Assembly: GCA_026075535.2 (NCBI GenBank)
Contig: AP026546.1
Span: forward strand, 7,130,001-7,194,000
Length of the DNA: 64,000 nucleotides
Direction of reading: 5' to 3'
DNA from: Tricholoma matsutake
Lineage: Eukaryota > Basidiomycota > Agaricomycetes > Agaricales > Tricholomataceae
The position numbers were made by a program, and so were the translations under genes. Under the pieces are notes generated by a model. The model searched no databases. It worked only from the letters and a program-made list of their open reading frames with translations, and had not been told where the DNA came from. Positions 32,217 through 45,747 of this stretch are shown here, one piece after another. Within the stretch, counting starts at the first letter, position 1; each line of letters begins with the position of its first letter.

Positions 32217-33080
32217 CAAGGGGGTGTCGGCACCCAAATCCCACACATCAGGTGGGGGGGGGTCCAGAGGACCCACTAAAAAAAATTTTGACATCGAAGT
32301 TTTGAAAGGTCTGGTCATGTCTAGGGTGCTCTAGAGCTGCAAATTCAGCTCCAAAACATGTTCTGTCGCTTGGTTTCCCCACCCAATGCAGCAGACTCAG
32401 CCTCCAGCCCACACTCAGTGTTGTTCCTGACCTTCCCTAGTATATTATAATAATGCATTGGCATCATTGTACTGGAAATACCACCAAACCTTGTCAATTC
32501 TTTCAAAGTATTTAAATTGTTGGAACTTGGGTTTGCAAGTTGCATGATGCTGCCCCCTGTTATTTGTTTTCTACATTTAGTTTTCTTAGGTTTCTCATTA
32601 TGGTTTGCAGTTGTGGTAGTCTGACACATGATCTGTTTGCCTCATGAGCTCACCAAGGCCAAACAAAAATATCTGATTGGGGTTGTCTCACCTTTGCAAG
32701 ATTACCAAATAAGTAATAGGTGCACAGGTGTACTACTAGTAAATCAAGTGTAAATACCTGGCTGATAAGAGAGGAAGAATGGGAAAATTACAGAAGAGCC
32801 TTCAGTGCACAAGGTAGCAGACACTGAAGGTGTATAGGAGGTGTGATGACTGAGGGAGTTGATCACACAGGTCGTGAAATACCTTGTCCACTCATTGACT
32901 CAAGTTTGACATGTGTGTGACAGGCTGGTTGATGATTTTGATTTGGGGAGTTACCCAAAATAGGCCGACACATGATGGGAAACTACCATATATAGAAGGA
33001 CAGGGAGGGGGGGGTCCCAGATGGCCACTTAAAAAAAATTATGAGTGGTTGTCTAAAATTTGTGGCCTGTCACCCCCTTG
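32217..33080. mobile_element. hAT-type MITE (864 bases), ends CAAGGGGGTG
   Basis: The terminal repeat CAAGGGGGTG is inverted at both ends. A perfect 8-base duplication GGCTCCCT (32209-32216 and 33081-33088) flanks it. Excision restores LLHLAGSLGWDAQQINVK of Copia RT. Just inside each end is a G8-9 run followed by GTCC(C)AGA and an A7-8 run, in direct orientation (near 32,252 and 33,007). No gene is present. Confidence 0.9.
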
Positions 33081-34275
33081 GGCTCCCTTGGCTGGGATGC
33101 ACAACAAATCAATGTAAAGATGGCTTTCCTCTATGGATTACTACCAGAAGATGAAACCCAGTACATGCAACAACCTTCTGGCTTTGAGGAACCTGAGAAG
33201 GAAAGCTGGGTATGGCAACTCCAATGTGGATTATATGGTATGAAACAGAGTGGATGTATCTGGAATCAAACACTAAATGCACAGATGATCAACTGGGGGT
33301 TCACTCACCTGTCCTGTGAGTCCTGTATATATTACTGCAAGACTGACACAGGGACCATAATTGCAGCCGTTCACATCAATGACTACCTCTCCATTGCTGA
33401 CTCACCAGGCAAAAATGAACACTTCAAAAATCAGATGAGAAAGGTATGGACTATATCTGAGCTAGGTACAGCCCACTTCATCATTGGGATGGCTGTTGCT
33501 TGGGATAGAGCCATGCAGACAGTTGCACTTTTACAAACCGCACTCATTGACAAAATTGTTGACCAATTCAGTCAAAAAGATGCTCACCCAGTGTCAGCTC
33601 CCCTGGAACCTGGATCAAAACTTTGTTGCTCCAACCATCAATTGTTATCTGCTGAAGATCAGCTCCAACTTAGTAAACTACCATACCAATCTCTCATTGG
33701 CTGCCTACTCTATGTACCTAGCCATATCCACAAGTCCAGATATTTCCTATGCAGTCCAGCAATTATTGCAATACCTTGATTGCTACTCTTTCAAACACTG
33801 GGGAGCCACTATTAGGTTAGTGCAGTACCTCAAAGGAACTAGGGAACTCAAACTTTACCTTGGCAGTGATCGTCCTATTAACCTTCACACCTTTAGCAAT
33901 TCTGACTGGGCTAACTGCCTCGACACATGTCATAATGTTGGCAGGTATATATGCTCTCTTGGGTCCAGTCAAGGTCCAGTGCTGTCTCCTGGACTGCACA
34001 CAAGCAGAAGGTTGTCACCACATCCTCATGTGAAGCAGAATATGTTGCTGCATTTGAAACCACTAAAGAATGTATTTGGCTATGCACACTGCTTAACTCC
34101 ATTAATTACCAACAACCCTCCCCAACAATAATCTATTGTGACCACTGACAACTCAGTGACCAAGACCTTATCTGAAGACCCTCCTTCACTCCCATGTTAA
34201 ACATGTCAACATCAAATACCATTTCCTCCACAAACATGTTCAGTCCAACGAACTACAATTAACCTATGTCAACAC
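33081..34275 (+). pseudogene. Copia reverse transcriptase C-part and RNase H
   Basis: RT continues with GWDAQQINVKMAFLYGLLPE, PSGFEEPEKESWVW and GLYGMKQSG. The active-site region reads VHINDYLSIAD where Copia has a V-D-D motif, so one catalytic aspartate is now asparagine. RNase H follows from about 33,780 in other frames (SDWANCLDT near 33,905; frame changes at about 33,780 and 33,950). The piece ends KHVNIKYHFLHKHVQSNELQ and YVNT at about 34,270, where sequence becomes GCN1-like on the other strand with no LTR between. Confidence 0.88.
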
Positions 34276-35065
34276 CTCTACGATTGATATCAGCCCATAA
34301 CTGATCTATGATCTGCGGCAAAACAGTGGCTGGTGATACGAAAGCCAGGTACCAACCACACTAGAACTGGCATCAGCAAAGCTATACTGCAAGAGGATAA
34401 GCTCCATGAGAAAGGTTGGAATACCATGAGTTCAAGGCTATGAACTTTGGGATCCACAGAAGATGCACCAAGGATCAGCATGAAAAGGTTGTCCAAATGC
34501 TTATTCATCAAATCATGAGGATCAGTCCATGCTTTTTGACATAGATCTATCCACATCTGATGCGAGGTTCCGCCTGTTGAGGAAGAAATTCAGGGAAAGC
34601 ATGTGAAACGAAAGATGTTGAAAACATAAAAACAAGGTGATGGTGTATTATAATAAGCTCCACAATGATCTCCTCCCGAATCTCCAGGTCTAGATTGCTG
34701 TCGAAGGAAATGGCACTAAGAAGAAGGGCAGATAGGTGTGTGTGTCTGTTCCAGGGTTTAGCTTGCTCGTCAGTAGAGGAAGCTGCTTTCAATGCATGAC
34801 TCGGAGGACCATGTGAAAGAAATGCATCGCGGATCATGCAACTGGTTAACTGTAGTAGACAAACAGTAGACTCTGCCACAGCCATTTGCGTTGCCTGCCT
34901 TATCTCGGGAGTTGAGCCTTCCAGCACCAGGTGCAAGAATGCGAGGCCAAGCTGTGAGCTATTGCATGCAGAATCAATGCGAGATAACGTGGTGCTTAGA
35001 CATAAAAACTTACCGACATGTTTCGTTTTTGGTAAAGTCATATTTGAAGAATGCCAGTGAACACC
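34276..35065 (-). pseudogene. gcn1: GCN1-like gene, second piece (cut by Copia)
   Basis: On the minus strand, after MTLPKTKHV (about 35,020) and a 55-base intron (near 34,979-35,033), come FLHLVLEGSTPEIRQATQ and LEIREEIIVELIIIHHHLV. Then follow WIDLCQKAWTDPHDLMNKHL (about 34,553-34,490) and, in another frame, LAFVSPATVLPQIIDQL ending ADIN near 34,280. This is the HEAT-repeat N-terminal third of GCN1, the ribosome-bound activator of the eIF2-alpha kinase GCN2. Frame changes and the abrupt Copia junction show it is a remnant. The rest of GCN1 (normally over 2,500 residues) is not in the window. Confidence 0.72.
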
Positions 35066-36740
35066 TGATAATCCCACAAATCACCTCTTATTAGAGGTGG
35101 GAGGTCCTCCTCTAATGAGAGGGAATTAAATGTGTATGACCCTCCTCTGATAAACCTTGAATAAATATAGTGTAGACTCCTCCAAGACATCTATGGCAAG
35201 TGCCGGACATCAGTACCTGCCATCAATGTCGTCGGCTACTGTCACCATCAAGGCCATCAATCTCTCCCATCACTGTCGGCTAACGTTGTGCTCACTGTCT
35301 CTGACAGCGAGCTCACTATTTCCTTCATTCTGCCCCATTTCCCTTGGTTTCTTTTGCTTACATTAACTACATGTGTACATAGAATGACTACCTGCCATCC
35401 TTTCCACTTTACCTGCCCTGATAAGCCTGCTAGAGCACTACCTTCTTGAAGTGAGAATGAGAGATTGTTGTACTTATGCCTGAGGCTCTCCCTTGATATC
35501 CAGGCCAATAAAATCATGTCAAGGTCTATATACATGATAGGGATAAGTGCTCTAGCCCACAAGGCAGTGACTACAGTGGGAAAAAAGCGAAAATGTAGGG
35601 GAGGAGGAGAGGGTACCCACTGCTGAGCTGGCATGTGGATCAGGACCAAAGTTGTACAGCCAAAGGGGTGTAAGGGTACCATATAGAGTGGTATACCAAG
35701 TATAGAGACTAGGGGGCCAGTGGGTGGATGTCAAATTATGTGTTAGTGTGATATCAGAGATGGTGACTCACCAGCTCTCCTGTTCATCCCACTGCATGAA
35801 TGAGCATCATAAATGCATCATAGAGACCTTACAAGCGATGGGGAGAGCCTACCATCAAAGCTACATGGGATAAGATAGTCAAAAAAGCGAACTAGGGGTG
35901 GGGAGGAGGAATACTTGCTGCATGAGATCCGTGGCACAAAAATGTTCGCTTTCTTCGTTTTCCAGGTCTATAGGTGAAGTAAATAAAAGGTCTGTATGTC
36001 TAATTGGATGGGACTGAGGTCCTGGCTCACAGGGGCATGGGTTTCCCATCAACAGAGCAGAACTTTGCTCATAATTGGTCACACACCTTTCCTATTGTCC
36101 AAATCTCTGTCTGAGCAGTTAGGGTAGTCACCTACCCTATATTTATAGCCTACAAGTCAACTATATAGTCAATACTTTGAGCTACAGAGTAGGATCTACA
36201 CCTACTCACCTAATCTCCTTGTTACTCAATGCCAGGTCATAGTACCCATTAGTGGCAATATATACGAGCATACCAAGGTACTATAAGTAGAATTAACACC
36301 TTGGAATGGTCCATGAGTCTGTACAAGAGGGATGGAGAGTCAATATATTGAGATAGGTTATACTCACTCACCAAAGGCCAGCAGAGCTTCAGCTTCTCAA
36401 TATGGTACATAAAATAGTGCATAGTAATATATCTTATGAAGTTCCCTTGAGCTATAGTCCATCCAGATAGCAGGAGAGGCCATGCCATACACTAGAGAGG
36501 TAGGTTGAAGCAAGTGTTCCAAAAAAGGCAATAACTCGAACATAGCTCAACAGTGACACAACAAGCTATTGATCAGAGGATGGGGATAGATAGAAGGGGA
36601 TTCATTGCATAGGCCATCAGCAGGACCGAAGGCGGTTCATGGAGTAACAAGTGAGATATGTGCAATACAATGAAGTCTAGTGGTGATCAGATACAGGGAT
36701 CAGTGAGAGTCCAATCATAGAACATCATGCAATCCTGATC
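35066..36740. mobile_element. Unclassified 1.7-kb insertion in the GCN1-like gene
   Basis: ACACC occurs at 35061-35065 and again at 36741-36745. Removing everything between, with one copy, joins FKRVMMNGV to HWHSSNMTLPKTKH in one open GCN1-like frame. This marks an insertion with a 5-base duplication. The interior has no recognisable ORF. Near the left end are three palindromic CCTCTNATNAGAGG-like motifs. The ends (TGATAATCCC...AATCCTGATC) fit no family that I know; a long solo LTR is possible. Confidence 0.55.
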
Positions 36741-38321
36741 ACACCATTCATCATCACTCTCTTGAACATCCTGCCTCCAGTTCTCGATGGATTACCTTCA
36801 TAGAACACGTCAGAATCAAGATTGTGAGAATAGGCACCGAAGAAGTCGTTGATAGCTATAGATGATCGGGTTATACTGGAAATACTTACTGCAGGAAGAT
36901 CGATCTTACTCGGGAGAGAAAGCTCAGGCGATCGTAACACCGCTTTCTCCATCGTCCGTAGTAGGGTGTCCGTTAGATCATCACAAGTCACAAAAGTCTT
37001 GATGAAGTCGTGGAAAGCTGCCTGATTGGGAAGTCTTTCAGGATTGGCCAGGAACTGCTGCTGTGTCGGAAGAGCGGTTTTAGACATTAAGACGTTTGAA
37101 GAATACGAGCTTATGATGTCATTCTTCAAATTTTAAATTTATGAGTTCAGTTCACTAGATAAGAGTAGAGGAACATACTTTGGTGTCTTCGGATAGGCAG
37201 GCATGCGGTGCCCCTTGGACGTTTTTCAGACGGAGCAAGACATCAACGGCCACACCAAGCAATGGGAGAAATCGAAGCGGAGTTGCGCTCGACTTTGATT
37301 GAGCCAGAAGTGTGTTGATTAAAGTTGAAAGTTGGCCATCGACCTGGGATCGTTTCAACAAACATAAGATGATAATTAAGAAATTGGCACATACAGGACA
37401 CAAGGCCCGTCTGATACGAACAACTGCTCCGTGCTTCAATGACAGCTTCGCTTTCACTGAATCATTTAACATGTCGAATAGGGTGACGAGTGTTCCTACA
37501 AGCACGCGCCAACTTTGCGTTGCAAGAAAATCTGGATTTTTCTGGAGACAGGTAATATATATCCAACATGACCAACTCAGAAGGACGAACAAATCCGAAG
37601 GCGCTTATGAGCTAAACATGAGGAAGGGTGTCAGGGAATGATCGACGACGTAAAATGTTATCTCACCTCGACGAAGCGTGTTTCGCAAAGCGAGAAACCT
37701 CATTCGACAGCCAACCAATTATCTGCTCTGTGACACCAAGCTTGTTTTCATCCACAGCTCCTTCTGGCGTTCCACGCAACTCATCGCGTCTCACCAGCTC
37801 CATCCCCACTGCCTCAACTGCATCCCGGGATGCACTGTCGGAATAGCGAGGATAGGTCAAGGTAAGAAGTCTGAAGATATCTAGAATCTGTGGTAGTGTC
37901 AAATCTGGAAATTGATTTGTCGTGATGCATTCACATTCTAACATAAGGATACACGTACCATCATGTTTCGCCAGCGACGGAAGTTCATCCTGTAGAAAAC
38001 TGGACACGAGGTTTCGTTTTATCACGGAGAAGCACACCCTGTGCGTACTCCATTGACTTCTGCCAATCGCTGAGAACCCGATCTCGCTGCCATAATGGTC
38101 GATCGCCACTGCATAACGTACTCGTTGAAGACAACCAGGATTGAATTTCGGATTTGCTCATCGTCGCAGAGGTCGGCTCCTTCGATCTGAGCCTCGCAAA
38201 TGTGACTTTTCCCGACAGCTTGCAATTGGACTAAGTTAATTGAAAATTCTGACCGTGGGAATATGTAATGACTCGTATATAATACATTTTATCCGACAGA
38301 TCAGAACCGCACACTTACACA
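36741..38321 (-). pseudogene. gcn1: GCN1-like gene, 5' piece with a premature stop
   Basis: Exons on the minus strand encode SFLQDELPSLAKHD, then (37904-37667) TLPQILDIFRLLTLTYPRYS...TEQIIGWLSNEV, then (37611 onward) APSDLFVLLSWSC, SWRVLVGTLVTLFDML and RRALCP. After further introns come LLAQSKSSATPLRFLPLLGV and LLRTMEKAVLRSPELSLP. These match the N-terminal region of GCN1. A TAA at 37605-37607 falls where the family has a tyrosine before APSDLF, and a one-base frame change lies near 38,035. The first exon is uncertain. Its presumed start is close to, and antisense to, the CTK3 start codon. Confidence 0.72.
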
Positions 38322-38326
38322 TTATC

Positions 38327-39279
38327 ATGGACCCTTTCGAAGTAAGAATCCAATTTCTGGCCCTACTGAGACGTTTGAACGCGTTGAGTATATCTCAATC
38401 CAGATTTTCCAACCTCGTAATGTCGAACTAGCGCAGGTCCCAGCAATCGATTCAAAAAGTAGTTGGCTTCGCCGTTAAATACTTTCGTCCATGCGGAGAG
38501 GATCTTTGGGATTGTATCGTGGAAGAATGCCAAAAAGTGGGTTACTCACGAGGCGAGTCTAAACATTCATTGAACCCGCGTCTCTGAAGGGCTCGATAAA
38601 CGCTCGCATCAATATTCTCTATTTCCTCGATTCTCTCTGCGAGACTTGTCTCCTTGTCAAGTCACATACCAATGCGGCAGGAAAAGATCCGAGCAACAAC
38701 AACCTATACGTCAATTTCGTTACCCGTGACATCGGGAAGATTGTCGACCATGTCGTCCCACAGGGTAGGCAAGGCCTGCCAAACCTCATCAGTACAAAAC
38801 AGGTACTCAAGCCTCGATTCTAAGTGTTTCCGCAGAGTGTAACAATATCCATATAGATACTAGAAAGCTGGAGAAGCAAACGTGTTATTGATCCCCAGAA
38901 AGTCGACGATGTTATTGCGTCACTCAAGGACCGCGACACCACCCTCGACACCCCTGCAACGTCGCAACAATCCCACCTACCTCGAAATGAAGTGTTCAAA
39001 CGCATCGAAGAAGATCGAGAGCGGCATAAGCGACTACGCGAACGACGATGGGTACAACCTGTCACACACAACCCGTCTTCGCGGCATCCGCCGCAACTGG
39101 GATCATTCTTGCCGTTAACAGACTCGGGGGATGGTGAGGGGGAGTTGTCAGTTGACATAGAATTCGAGAATGAATGGGAGACAACGAGTGATTGGAATGA
39201 GGATGATGAGGAAGCTGCTGCAGAGGAGAGCGAACTTTGTTTTCCTGCAGAGGGCGAGGGTCCAATGGATCTGTCATAA
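38327..39279 (+). CDS. CTK3: CTD kinase I gamma subunit (CTK3)
   Basis: Four exons (38327-38382, 38437-38536, 38590-38802, 38857-39279) join to 263 codons, with GT...AG introns of 53-54 bases. The N-terminal 150 residues form the CTD-interacting-type helical domain of Ctk3: MDPFEVRIQFLALLRRLNAS, QQSIQKVVGFAVKYF, CGEDLWDCIVEECQK, RINILYFLDSLCE. DHVVPQGRQGLPNLISTKQ and SWRSKRVIDPQKVDDVI follow. A basic helix (FKRIEEDRERHKRLRERRW, about residues 167-185) precedes a very acidic tail. Ctk3 is the activating partner of the Ctk1/Ctk2 kinase that phosphorylates serine 2 of the RNA polymerase II CTD. The gene is divergent from the GCN1-like pseudogene. Confidence 0.9.
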
Positions 39280-39940
39280 CTCCTATGCATATCTCCCTTG
39301 ATAACACTTGATAAAATGATTTTAACTTGCAGTTTCTAGCTGTCTCTCGTTCGTTGGTGTCCTCCAGGCTCCAGTGACCTTGGCTTGTTGCCCGGACTGC
39401 TGTCCCGACCACGCTTGGGATCTATTCTATCAAGTGCAAGCTTGCAGCTGCTTAAACTCTGATAAATCAATATGTAATATATGCCTCCCCCTTCAAAATA
39501 TACTCTGGTGACAAAATAAGTAAGAACGCGCCGATGCCGTATAGCATACAGAATGTCACGCAAAACCAATGTTAACCTTCGACACTCGTTCCAGCTGCAC
39601 GAGGCATCTGGAGATTTTGCATAACCTTTTGTTATAGTGTATTCCTTATGTATTCAACAGCTTGAGCCGAAAAGTGAGCTAGAGATTAAAACCGAGGACA
39701 GTCTTTCCAGAATTTACAAATCTCTGCTTGCAACTCAGTACACGTGATAGTACGTCTTTCTTGCACCATTCGTTGCGATTTGTAATGTTGCTCACCATTG
39801 CAGCAAGCTCGCATCTGATGAAGCCGGTATACCGGTGGGAATACGTGTGGAGTTCCGTTTGTTCCACTCTCCTTACTCATCTGCTTGATTATAATAAATA
39901 TAATAACCTTCCGCTTCAACACCAAACCCTAGGCCTTGAT
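39280..39940. other. Intergenic region between CTK3 and the first OYE gene
   Basis: I see no gene here. It should contain the 3' end of CTK3 and the promoter of the flavin oxidoreductase at 39941. An AT-rich stretch (39,885-39,905, TTATAATAAATATAATAA) lies about 40-55 bases upstream of that start codon and could serve as a TATA-like region. Confidence 0.6.
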
Positions 39941-41362
39941 ATGACTGTCCTTCGTAACGTCCCTGCTCCTGGAGTTCCATACTTCACACCGGCTCAGATA
40001 CCTGCTGCTGGTACTATTGAAATCTCACAACCTGAATCCAGTGCTAAAGCGATCCCGAAACTCTTTCAACCTTTAAAGATCCGTGGAGTAGAGTTTCACA
40101 ACAGGATATTTGTAATGATTCTACCTTTCGTTCAATCGTATTGCCCTTTAACTCTTTGCTCAAGCTCTCTCCTCTCTGCCAATATTCTGCCGACAATGGA
40201 AAGATGACATCATGGCACATGGCTCACCGTACGTCAGCCGACTAGCGTGCGTGTATATCCTCTGATCTTCCCTGCAGTTGGCGGCATAATGACTCGTGGA
40301 CCTGGACTAGTCTTTGTCGAAGCGACCGGCGTCGTTCCGGAAGGTCGCATCTCGCCCGAAGACGTTGGTCTCTGGTCGGACGAGCAGGCTGAAGCTTTAG
40401 CAGAAATCGTCAAGTTTGCGCACTCCCAGAATCAGAAGATGGGCATCCAGCTGGCTCATGCAGGACGTAAAGCGTCCACGTATGCACCTTGGATTGCTGG
40501 CGAGTATCTGGCAACCGAAGCCGCGAACGGATGGCCGGATAATGTGTGGGGGCCCTCGGCCATTCCATTCAACGACTCCGTTGCTATCCCGAAGGAACTG
40601 ACAAAGGAAGGCATTAAGCGCATTGTGCAAGCATTTGTGGATGCCGCAAAAAGAGCTGTCAAGGCAGGGATCGATGTCATTGAGATCCATAATGCGCACG
40701 GATATTTGTTGCATTCCTTCATCAGTCCTGTAAGCAATAAGCGTACGGATGAATATGGAGGTAGTTTTGAGAACCGGACGAGGTTGACGCTGGAAATTGT
40801 CGATGCTGTGCGGGAGGTTATTCCTGAGGATATGCCACTTTTCCTTCGGTAAGAGATTGCTTCAGATTGCAAGATGGTTTTTCCTGCATGATTTTTACAC
40901 AGTATATCTGCGACCGACTGGTTGGAAGAATCTCTGCCTAATGAACCATCCTGGCGATCCGAGGACACCGTCCGACTTGCTCCCATCCTTTTTGAACATG
41001 GTGTCGACTTCCTTGATGTCTCCTCTGGGGGAAATCACCCGATGCAGAAAATCAAAACCGGTCCCGCGTATCAAGCACCTTTTGCAGAGGCAGTGAAACG
41101 CTCTCTCCCTACCGGTCATGGCCTTGTGGTTAGCACGGTCGGCTCCATTACAGATGGTCATATAGCGCAGGGCGTGCTGGATAAGGGCCAGGCAGATGCT
41201 GTTTTCGTTGGACGACAGTTTCAGAAGAACCCCGCCACAGTCTGGGCATTTGCAGATGATTTGGGTGTGCAGACACGGAGAGCAAATCAGATTAGGTGGG
41301 CTTTCGAAGGTAGAGCTAGGAAGCCAGTGACTACAGGCGACGCCAAGCGTCCCAGTCTATGA
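39941..41362 (+). CDS. NADH:flavin oxidoreductase, Old Yellow Enzyme family (YqjM-like), copy 1
   Basis: Four exons (39941-40111, 40165-40228, 40278-40848, 40903-41362) join to 421 residues. The product is an FMN-dependent TIM-barrel ene-reductase that reduces activated C=C bonds with NAD(P)[21 protein letters not shown] carries the cysteine typical of the YqjM (class III) group. [25 protein letters not shown] (the substrate-binding histidine pair) and [15 protein letters not shown] are intact, as is the C-terminal phosphate-binding strand ([13 protein letters not shown]). ATG 41 bases after an AT-rich block was chosen because the family N-terminus [12 protein letters not shown] follows at once. 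Its nearest relative lies tail-to-tail at 41520. Confidence 0.93.
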
Positions 41363-41519
41363 TTGTCGTAGATGTAAATTGCCTGACTAGAATTTAGAGC
41401 GAGGTAAAATTCGAAAAAATAATCAACGTAGAATTTTTTGGATAAAGTTGGTTACGGTAAATAATGTGTTTTAGTGTTGTACCTTACAATTACTTCTTTG
41501 CAGCAGTCAAGACATAACC

Positions 41520-44525
<3,006 letters not shown>

Positions 44526-45747
44526 CTATATAGTGTTCGTTCCTTCGTTCCCAGTGATCCCTTGATCACCTTTCGTGCCATTAACATCGCGAGGATTGAC
44601 AGTTTTCGCCTTCTTAGCTTTGGGCTCACCACTCTTGGAGGTGCGAGGTCTCTTGGCAGCCTCGACGGGGCCAGAAGCACCATTCGCCTCGCCACCATTG
44701 ACAGTAGTTACGGCCTTCTTGGCTGCATCTGCAGAATCCGAAGTTTGAGCTGGCTGGGATTGCGATTGAGACATAGGAGGACCTTGAGGTGAATAGAGAG
44801 GATAGGGAGGGGGAAACGCAGCATAGCCACCAGGATGAATGTAGTACGGCATGATAGGGGGTTGTCCATTGTTGTGAGGGGGGGAACCCTCTTGACCAGT
44901 TTGACCCTCATGAGGATGAGGAATGAAGCCTCCAGGATGCGGATAAAAGTAGGGATAGAAGCCTTCTCCAGGATTGGGAGGGAACGGAGGAACTGGTTGT
45001 GACACGGTGGCCGGAGCTGACGGGTTTTGAGCAGAAGGAAGGGAAGCAGTAGCCCATCCTCCTTCAGTAGGGTTTTCTGTAGAACATGTTAGTTATAGTG
45101 GTCACACGCACAGATCATCTTACCAGCGAACGTAGACTCAGTACCATTTTTATTTTTACGCTTATATGGACCGCGTTTAATACCCTTTTTCCTTTCCTTT
45201 CGCTGCCCATCAACACAAGATTCGGCAATGCCATATTTGAGGCATCGCTCACAGGGACGGTGTTCGTCACAGCGTTTGCATGCAGCAGCACAATTTGTAC
45301 ACTGGAAAATACATAAGAGAAAACGATAATAACAACGAACTTATACACACGGCCATCTTAACTTGTTTACGCTTGGGGCGAAGTGCTGAGTTCTGAGGAC
45401 TTTGCGGGACAGTATAGCCTTCAAATAGTTCAGCCCAGAGTACAGAACATAAGATAATCGGATTGACCTTGATTCTGAGAAGGAGGAGGATACGCCAAGA
45501 ATACGCCAGGAGGTGGTGCGTGGAACATCATGTAAGGAGCGGAAGTGGCACTGTTCTGGCCGTTCTCTGGATGGGCGCCGCCCTCGGGTGGAGGGGGGTA
45601 CGGGGGGTAGAATGGTTGGGGATAAGCACCTGGAGGACCTGGTGGAGGGAAAGTTGTACCGTTGAAGTTATGGGGATAAGAAACGGGGGGTGGAGGGTAA
45701 GAAGGATCTTGATTAACAGGGGCGGTCTTCGCTTGCTCGGTTGACAT
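44526..45747 (-). CDS. Zn(II)2Cys6 fungal transcription factor (small, proline-rich)
   Basis: Four exons on the minus strand (45747-45468, 45418-45351, 45301-45124, 45076-44526) join to 358 residues, with introns of 47-49 bases. The first 90 residues are rich in Pro, Tyr and Gly. Exon 3 opens with the zinc cluster (residues 117-145): C-x2-C-x6-C-x5-C-x2-C-x8-C, preceded by KRKQVKMA and followed by a basic linker RKERKKGIKRGPYKRK typical of GAL4-type DNA binding. The C-terminal half is again Pro/Tyr/His-rich, then a lysine-rich stretch (KRPRTSKSGEPKAKKAK) likely to be a nuclear signal. There is no fungal-specific TF middle homology domain. DNA target unknown. Confidence 0.88.

Larger units (their letters stand above)
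12291..34275 (+). mobile_element. Copia-type retrotransposon split by five nested insertions
   Basis: Seven pieces, all plus strand and in order, add up to one Ty1/Copia polyprotein: gag, zinc knuckle, protease, integrase, reverse transcriptase, RNase H. They are 12291-12585, 18633-20101, 20546-21176, 26204-26873, about 32054-32216 and 33081-34275, with the first two making gag. Between them lie Gypsy-2, a MITE, a hAT-like shell, a hAT and a second MITE. Four joints have perfect or near-perfect target duplications whose removal restores frame. Neither LTR is identifiable: the 3' end runs straight into GCN1-like sequence at about 34,275. Confidence 0.88.
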
